This document shows positions 53,401 through 62,400 of a stretch of 64,000 nt of DNA, one piece after another (position 1 is the first letter of the stretch; every line of letters begins with the position of its first letter). The notes beneath the pieces are model-generated. The model saw only the letters and a program-made list of their open reading frames with translations. It had not been told where the DNA came from and made no database searches. The stretch lies in NCBI RefSeq assembly GCF_034347425.1, contig NZ_CP133779.1, forward strand, positions 2,046,001 through 2,110,000. Direction: 5' to 3'. Origin of the DNA: Undibacterium sp. CCC3.4. GTDB lineage: Bacteria > Pseudomonadota > Gammaproteobacteria > Burkholderiales > Burkholderiaceae_D. Position numbers and translations under genes: made by a program.

Positions 53401-56400
53401 AGCGTGATCCGTGATAATGCCGCTGCCGGTGCCGTCTCTTTAAACAACGACAACATCGGCGGTGGTACGACGATTCTGGCGGGTAATAATACTTACAGCG
53501 GGACGACTTCGATCGGTTCAGGAACCCTGCAAATCGGTGCGGGTGGCACGAGTGGTACTTTAGGTGTCGGTGCGGTGGACAATGATGCCAACTTGGCCTT
53601 CAATCGCAGCGATACGATGACCGTCGCCAATGCCATTAGCGGCGAGGGAAATCTTAAACAAATTGGCAGCGGCACCACCATCTTGAGCGGTACCAACAGC
53701 TATCTCGGCAGCACCACGATCTCGGCTGGCAGCTTGCAAATCGGTGCCGGTGCCGCCAGCGGCAGCTTGGGTAACGGTGCCGTCATCGATAATGCCAATC
53801 TGAGCTTCAATCGCAGCGACAGCGCGACCATCAACAATGCCATCAGCGGCAGCGGCAGCCTCAGCCAGAGCGGCAGCGGCACGACGATCTTGAGCGGTAT
53901 CAATACGTATAGCGGCGCGACCACGGTCACGGCCGGCACGCTGACGGGCGGCATCGTCAACGCCTTCGGCAGCAATTCGCTGCTGAGCACGGCGGCCGGC
54001 GCGACGCTCGATCTCGGCGGCTACAACCAAAGCCTGGGCGGGCTAAGCGGCACGGCCGGCACGGTCAGCAACAGCGGCGCGGCGGCGACGTTGAGCGTCG
54101 GCACGGCGAATGGGGCGACGACGTATCTCGGTGTGTTACAAGATGGTGCCGGTCAATTGGCCTTGCAAAAAGTCGGCAGCGGCAGTCTGAGTCTAGGCGG
54201 TGCCAATACCTACAGCGGTGCCACCACGATTTCCGCCGGCAGCCTGCTCGCTGGCGCGGCCAATGCCTTCAGTGCGCAATCGGCGTTCAGTACTGCCAGC
54301 GGTGCCAGTCTCAATGTCGCGGGCTTCAATCAAACCATCGGTTCACTGGCCGGCAGCGCCGGCACCGTCACCAACAGCGCGGCGACGGCGGCCGTGCTCA
54401 GTAGCGGTGCCGACAATACCAGTACTAACTTTGCCGGTGCGCTGCAGAATGGCGCGAGTGTGCTGGGCTTCACCAAAATCGGCAGCGGCACGCAAACCCT
54501 GAGTGGGACGAATACCTATACCGGTACCACCACGATTAGCGCCGGTACTTTACAAATCGGTGCCGGTGGCAGTTCCGGCTCGCTTGGCACGGGGGCAGTC
54601 GTGAATAACGCCACCCTGAGTTTCAATCGCAGCGGCGTACAAATGGATGTCGTCAATGTGATCAGCGGCACTGGCAATCTGGTCGACAACGGTAGCAACC
54701 ATGTCGTGCTGTCGGGTAATAATACCTACAGCGGCACGACCAGCATCGGTGTCGGCAGCGTGCTCTTCGCCGGCTTCGGTACCGCTACCGGTACGTTCGG
54801 TAGCGGTGCCATCATCAATAACGGCAGTGTCGTGTTTGGCCGCCGCGATACGGTCACGGTTGCCAATGCGATTTCCGGCAGTGGCTCGGTGACGCAAGAC
54901 AGTCAGGGTGCCGGGACTGGCATCTTGACTTTAAGTGGCAACAATACCTATACCGGTGCGACCTTGATCCTGCACGATATACTCATGGGTGGGCGCGTGA
55001 ATGCGTTTGGGCTTAATTCTGCCGTCGCCGTGACGTCTTCGGGATTTCTTGACCTCAACGGTTTCGATCAAGCGATCGGTTCGCTGACGGTCAGCGCCGA
55101 CAGCGATGTCTCGAATGGCGGCAGTGTTGCCGCCACCTTGACTACCGGCAGCGACAATAGCTCGACGCTGGCGAGTGGCTTGCTGTCCGATGGCGGCAGT
55201 GCCAGCCTGGCCTTAAAAAAAGTCGGCAGTGGCACGCTCACGCTCAATCATAGCAATAATAACTATAGCGGTGCGACGACGGTGCTTGCCGGTACGCTCG
55301 CTGCCAGTGCCGTCAATGCCTTTGGGAGCAACTCAGCCGTCACCATGGCCGCTGGTGCCACGCTCGATCTTGGTGGCTTCAATCAAGCCATCGGCTCCTT
55401 GTCCGGCAGCGGCGGCGCGATCAGTAACAGTGGCGCGGCGGCGGTGACGCTCAGCACCGGCAGTGACAACAGTTCGACTACTTTTTCCGGCAGCATCAGC
55501 GATGTGGCCGGGCCGGTCGCTGTGCTCAAAACCGGCAGCGGTACGCAAATTTTCAGCGCGACCAATAGCTACAGCGGCGGCACCACGATCAGTGCCGGCA
55601 CCCTGCAACTCGGTATCGGCGGCAGCAGCGGCAGCATGGGCGTGAGCAGCGCCGCTGTGCTCGATAACGGTGTCTTGGCGGTCAATCGCAGCGATGCCTT
55701 CGTGCTCAATAACCTGATCAGTGGCAGCGGCGGCATCAGCCAACTCGGCAGCGGTTCGACCAGCTTGGGCAGCGCCAATACCTATAGCGGCGCAACCAGC
55801 GTGATGGCCGGCAGCCTGATCGCCGGCGTAGCAAATGCCCTAGGCAGCAATTCGGCCGTCAGCCTTGCCAGTGCCGCCGTCTTGGATTTGTATGGCAATA
55901 ATCAGAGCATCGGATCACTGGCAGGTGCCGGTGGCAGCGTCACCAGTTCGGTCGCCGGGACTGTGCTGTTGAGCACCGGTGGCGACAACAGTTCGACCGA
56001 ATTCGCTGGCCTCATTCAAGACGGGGTCGCCAGCGTGAGTCTGACAAAAACTGGCAGCGGCACCCAAATACTGAGCGGCGGCAATACCAATAGCGGCAGC
56101 ACTACCATTAGCGGCGGGGTACTGCAACTCGGCAATGGTGGCAGCAGCGGGGGTATCGGCAGCGGCGCGGTGATCGACAATGCCGCCTTGGCAGTCAATC
56201 GCAGCGATAGCGCCACGCTCGCCAATGCCATCAGCGGCAGCGGCAATCTGCTGCAAAACGGCAGCGGTACGACGATTTTGACGGCTGCCAACAGCTACAC
56301 CGGCACGACCAGCATCACTGCCGGCACGCTGCAAGTTGGTGCCGGTGGCAGCAGCGGCAGTCTCGGCAGCGGAGCGGTGATCGATAATGCTCACTTAGTG

Positions 56401-59400
56401 TTTAATCGCAGTAATGCCTTGACGGTCGGCAATGCCATCAGCGGCAGCGGCAGCCTGACTCAGAGTGGTAGCGGCACTACGACTCTGGGCAGCAGCAATA
56501 GCTACACCGGTAGCACCACGCTCAGCAGCGGCACATTGGCGGCTGGCGCCCTCAATGCCTTCGGTACCAATTCAGCGCTGACTACGGCCGCTGGTGCCAC
56601 GCTCGATCTGGGCGGTTTCAATCAAACCATCGGTTCGCTGGCTGGGGCTGGCGGCACGCTCACTAACAGTGGCGCGACGGCGGCGCTGCTGACCACCGGC
56701 GGCGATAACAGTACCAGCAATTTTGCCGGCAGCATACAAGACGGTGTCGCGGCTACGGCACTGAGCAAGGTCGGCAGTGGCACGCAGACACTGTCTGGCA
56801 GCAACACTTACAGTGGCGCGACTACGCTCAGTAATGGTACGTTGGCCGGCGCTGCGCTCAACGCCTTCAGCAGTCACTCCGCCGTCACGACGTTGGCCGC
56901 TAGCACGCTCGATCTTGGCGGTTTCAATCAAACCATCGGTTCGCTGGCTGGCAGTGCAGGCACGGTCAGTAACAACGGTGCCAGCGCAGCGCAGTTAAGC
57001 ACGGGCGGCGACAATAGTTCGGTCAATTTCGCCGGGCACTTACAAGATGGGCTCAGCGCCATTGCTCTGAATAAAATCGGCAGTGGCACGCAGACTTTGA
57101 GTGCCGCCAATAGCTACAGCGGGCTCACCACTATCAGCGCCGGCACGTTGCAGCTCGGTGCTGGTGGCAGCAGCGGTAGCGTGGGTAGCGCTGCGGTGAT
57201 CGATAATGCCAATTTACTCTTCAATCGCAGCGATACGGCGACGCTCGCTAATGCCATCAGCGGCAGCGGCAGCGTCGGGCAAAACGGTAGCGGCACGACG
57301 ATACTGAGCGGTGCCAACAGCTATGCAGGCACCACCACGCTGACTGCCGGTAGCTTGCAAGTCGGTGCCGGTGGTACCAGCGGCAGCCTGGGTAGCGGTG
57401 CCGTGATCGATAATGCGAATTTGCTGTTTAATCGCAGCGATGCGTTGACGGTGGCGAATGCCATCAGCGGCAGCGGAACATTGAGCCAAAATGGTGGCGG
57501 CACCACGACATTGTCGAGCAGTAACAGCTATACCGGTGCCACACTGCTAACCAGTGGCACGCTGGCGGCCGGTGCGCTCAATGCCTTCGGCAGCAACTCG
57601 GCCGTTAGCATGGCCGCCGGTACCACACTCGATCTCGGCGGTTTTCAGCAAGCCATCGGTTCGCTGGCCGGCACCGGCGGCACGGTGAGCAACAGCGGTG
57701 TTACGGCCGCAACCCTGAGCAGCGGTAGCGATAACAGTTCGAGCAATTTTGCCGGCACCATACAAGATGGCATCGGTACCACGGCGCTGAGCAAGTCCGG
57801 CAGCGGCACGCAAACGCTGTCTGGCACCAATACGTACAGTGGCGCGACCACGCTCAACGGTGGCACGTTGGCGGCCGGGGCGGTGAATGCCTTGAGTAAT
57901 CATTCGGCCGTCGTCACGGCTGCCGCTAGCACGCTCGATCTGGGCGGTTTCAATCAAGCTATTGCTTCGCTGGCCGGCAACGCCGGCACGGTGAGCAACA
58001 GTGGCAGCAATGCGGCGCTGTTGAGCCTGGGCAGCGACAACAGTTCCAGTAAGTTTGGCGGCACCATACAAGATGGCGTCAGCCTGACTGCGCTGACGAA
58101 AGTCGGCAGCGGCACCCAAACTCTTTCCGGTAGCAATACATATACTGGCGCGACTACGGTCAGTGGCGGCACCTTACTATTGGATTTCTCCGCTCCAGCA
58201 GCGGCTGTCGCGAATATCCTCGCCTCCAGCTCCAGCCTGATTCTCCAGGGCGGAACCATCGAAGTGAAAGGCGTCAGCACAGCAAATGGTTTGCTTGAAT
58301 CATTTCAGAACAGTAATTCTGGTGCCGGCACCTTCAAATTAAGCCAAAACGGCGCGCAAGATATCGATGTCAATCTCGGTGCGCTCAGTAGCGACAGCGC
58401 GACCAACTTTGTCGGTGCCAGCGGCGTCACACGTGGCGCGCGTTTTATTACCAGCAGTAGCGCCGGTGCCAATGATGCCCAAACACAGGTAGCCGGTGGG
58501 GCATTATGGAATGGCACAAGCTTTGCATCTATTCAAGATGTCAGCGGGGTTCATTACCTGGTGCAATTACAATCTTCACAGCAAAACGTGTTTACCGATC
58601 CGGCCAGCGGCAGCATCGTGATTCCTGATATTCCGGCACACGATGCCATCGTGACGATACAAAACGGCGGTCCCGCGAGCAGTGCCAATCAGCTCGCTGC
58701 CGCTGTCACCACGCTGCAATCTTTGCTGATGTCTGCCAGCACCGCACCATCGACCATTGCGATGAGTCAGAACTCTGCCAATGACACCTTGGTCATCGGT
58801 AGCAATGTCGCTAACAGTCAGAATGGCACGATTGCGATCGCTACAACGGCGCAATCTTTGAGTGTGGGCCAAGTCGCAAATCAAGGCTTTCTGACGGCCG
58901 GCAGTAGTGGCGCTTCCGCGGTGAATCTAAGCAACGCCAGCGCGAGCTCGGTATTGACCGTCAATTCCGTGATCAGCGATAATGCTGGTGCTGGGGCGGT
59001 TGCGCTCAATGTTTCCAATATAGCCAATGGCACGACTATTTTAGCTGGCGATAACACCTACAGCGGTGCGACCATCATCAGTGCCGGTACGCTGCAAGTC
59101 GGTGCCGGTGGCAGCAGTGGTAGCTTGGGCAGCGCGGCGGTGACGAATAACGCTAACTTGTCTTTTGATCGCAGCAATACCCTGCTGGTCAGTAACGCCA
59201 TCAGTGGTACTGGCAGCCTTAATCAAATCGGCAGTGGCACCACCGTCCTCAGCGGCGCGAATACTTACAGCGGAGCCACCACCGTCAGCAATGGCACACT
59301 GGCCGCGGGTGCCGTCGACGTTTTCGGCAGCAACTCGGCCGTCACTACGGCCGCTGGTGCCACGCTCGATCTCGGCGGTTTTAATCAAGCTATCGGTTCG

Positions 59401-62400
59401 CTGGCTGGTACTGGCGGCACGGTGACGAACAGCGGTGCGACAGTGGCAGCGATGACGATCGGTGGCAATAACAGTTCAGCCAATTTTGCTGGCACGATAC
59501 AAGATGGTGTCAGTGCCACAGCCTTGACGAAGGTCGGCAGCGGCACGCAAACACTATCCGGCAGCAATACGTACAGCGGCGCGACCACGGTCAGTAATGG
59601 TACATTGTCCGCCGCTGCCATGAATGCCTTCGGTAGCAATTCAGCGCTGACTACTGCTGCTGGTGCCACGCTCGATCTCGGTGGTTTCAATCAAGCCATC
59701 GGTTCCCTGGCCGGTACTGGCGGCACGGTGACGAACAGCGGTGCAACAGTGGCGGCGATGACGACGGGTGGCAATAACAGTTCAGCCAATTTTGCTGGCA
59801 CGATACAAGATGGTGCCAGTGCCACAGCCTTGACGAAAGTCGGTAGCGGCACGCAAACGCTGGCGGGTACGAATACCTATAGCGGCGCGACCACGGTCAC
59901 TAACGGTAGCTTGGTCGCCGGCGCGCTCAATGCCTTCGGTAGCAACTCGGCCGTCACCACGGCCGCTGGTGCTACGCTCGATCTCGGTGGTTTCAATCAA
60001 GCCATCGGTTCGCTGGCTGGTAGCGGTGGTACGGTGAGCAATAATGGTCTAACGGCGGTCACGATGACGACGGGTAGCAATAACAGCTCGACCAATTTTG
60101 GCGGCAGCATACAAGATGGTGTCAGTGCCACGGCGCTGACGAAACTTGGCAGCGGCACGCAAACACTGTCCGGCAGCAATACGTACAGCGGCGCGACCAC
60201 GGTCAGTAATGGCATACTGGCCGCCGCTGCCATGAATGCCTTCGGCAGCAACTCGGCTGTCACCACGGCTGCTGGTGCTACGCTCGATCTCGGTGGTTTC
60301 AATCAAGCCATCGGTTCGCTGGCTGGTAGCGGTGGTACGGTGACGAACAGCGGTGCAACAGTGGCGGCGATGACGACGGGTGGCAATAACAGTTCAGCCA
60401 ATTTTGCTGGCACGATACAAGATGGTGCCAGTGCCACAGCCTTGACGAAAGTCGGTAGCGGCACGCAAACGCTGGCGGGTACGAATACCTATAGCGGCGC
60501 GACCACGGTCACTAACGGTAGCTTGGTCGCCGGTGCGGTTAATGCCTTCGGCAGCAACTCGGCTGTCACTACTGCCGCTGGTGCTACGCTCGATCTCGGT
60601 GGTTTCAATCAAGCCATCGGTTCGCTGGCTGGTAGCGGTGGTACGGTGAGCAATAATGGTCTAACGGCGGTCACGATGACGACGGGTGGCAATAACAGTT
60701 CAGCCAATTTTGCTGGCACGATACAAGATGGTGTCAGTGCCACAGCCTTGACGAAAGTCGGTAGCGGCACGCAAACGCTGGCGGGTACGAATACCTATAG
60801 CGGCGCGACCACGGTCACTAACGGTAGCTTGGTCGCCGGCGCGGTTAATGCCTTCGGTAGCAACTCGGCTGTCACCACGGCCGCTGGTGCTACGCTCGAT
60901 CTCGGTGGTTTCAATCAAGCCATCGGTTCCCTGGCCGGTACTGGTGGTACGGTGACAAACAGCGGTGCAACAGTGGCGGCGATGACGACGGGTGGCAATA
61001 ACAGTTCAGCCAATTTTGCTGGCACGATACAAGATGGTGTCAGTGCCACAGCCTTGACGAAAGTCGGCAGCGGCACGCAAACACTATCCGGCAGCAATAC
61101 GTACAGCGGCGCGACCACGGTCAGTAATGGTACATTGTCCGCCGCTGCCATAAATGCCTTCGGCAGCAACTCGGCTGTCACTACTGCCGCTGGTGCCACG
61201 CTCGATCTCGGTGGTTTCAATCAAGCCATCGGTTCCCTGGCCGGTACTGGCGGCACGGTGACGAACAGCGGTGCAACAGTGGCGGCGATGACGACGGGTG
61301 GCAATAACAGTTCAGCCAATTTTGGCGGCAGCATACAAGATGGTGTCAGTGCCACAGCCTTGACGAAAGTCGGTAGCGGCACACAGACGCTGGCGGGCAC
61401 GAATACCTATAGCGGCGCGACCACGGTCAGTAATGGTAGCTTGGTCGCCGGTGCGGTTAATGCCTTCGGCAGCAACTCGGCTGTCACTACTGCCGCTGGT
61501 GCTACGCTCGATCTCGGTGGTTTCAATCAAGCCATCGGTTCGCTGGCTGGTAGCGGTGGTACGGTGAGCAATAATGGTCTAACGGCGGTCACGATGACGA
61601 CGGGTGGCAATAACAGTTCAGCCAATTTTGCTGGCACGATACAAGATGGTGTCAGTGCCACAGCCTTGACGAAAGTCGGTAGCGGCACGCAAACGCTGGC
61701 GGGTACGAATACCTATAGCGGCGCGACCACGGTCACTAACGGTAGCTTGGTCGCCGGCGCGGTTAATGCCTTCGGTAGCAACTCGGCTGTCACCACGGCC
61801 GCTGGTGCTACGCTCGATCTCGGTGGTTTCAATCAAGCCATCGGTTCCCTGGCCGGTACTGGTGGTACGGTGACAAACAGCGGTGCAACAGTGGCGGCGA
61901 TGACGACGGGTGGCAATAACAGTTCAGCCAATTTTGCTGGCACGATACAAGATGGTGTCAGTGCCACAGCCTTGACGAAGGTCGGTAGCGGCACGCAAAC
62001 GCTGGCGGGTACGAATACCTATAGCGGCGCGACCACGGTCACTAACGGTAGCTTGGTCGCCGGCGCGGTTAATGCCTTCGGTAGCAACTCGGCTGTCACC
62101 ACGGCCGCTGGTGCTACGCTCGATCTCGGTGGTTTCAATCAAGCCATCGGTTCGCTGGCCGGTACTGGCGGCACGGTGACGAACAGCGGTGCAACAGTGG
62201 CGGCGATGACGACGGGTGGCAATAACAGTTCAGCCAATTTTGGCGGCAGCATACAAGATGGTGTCAGTGCCACGGCGCTGACGAAACTTGGCAGCGGCAC
62301 GCAAACACTGTCCGGCAGCAATACGTACAGCGGCGCGACCACGGTCAGTAATGGTAGCTTGGTCGCCGGTGCGGTTAATGCCTTCGGTAGCAACTCGGCT

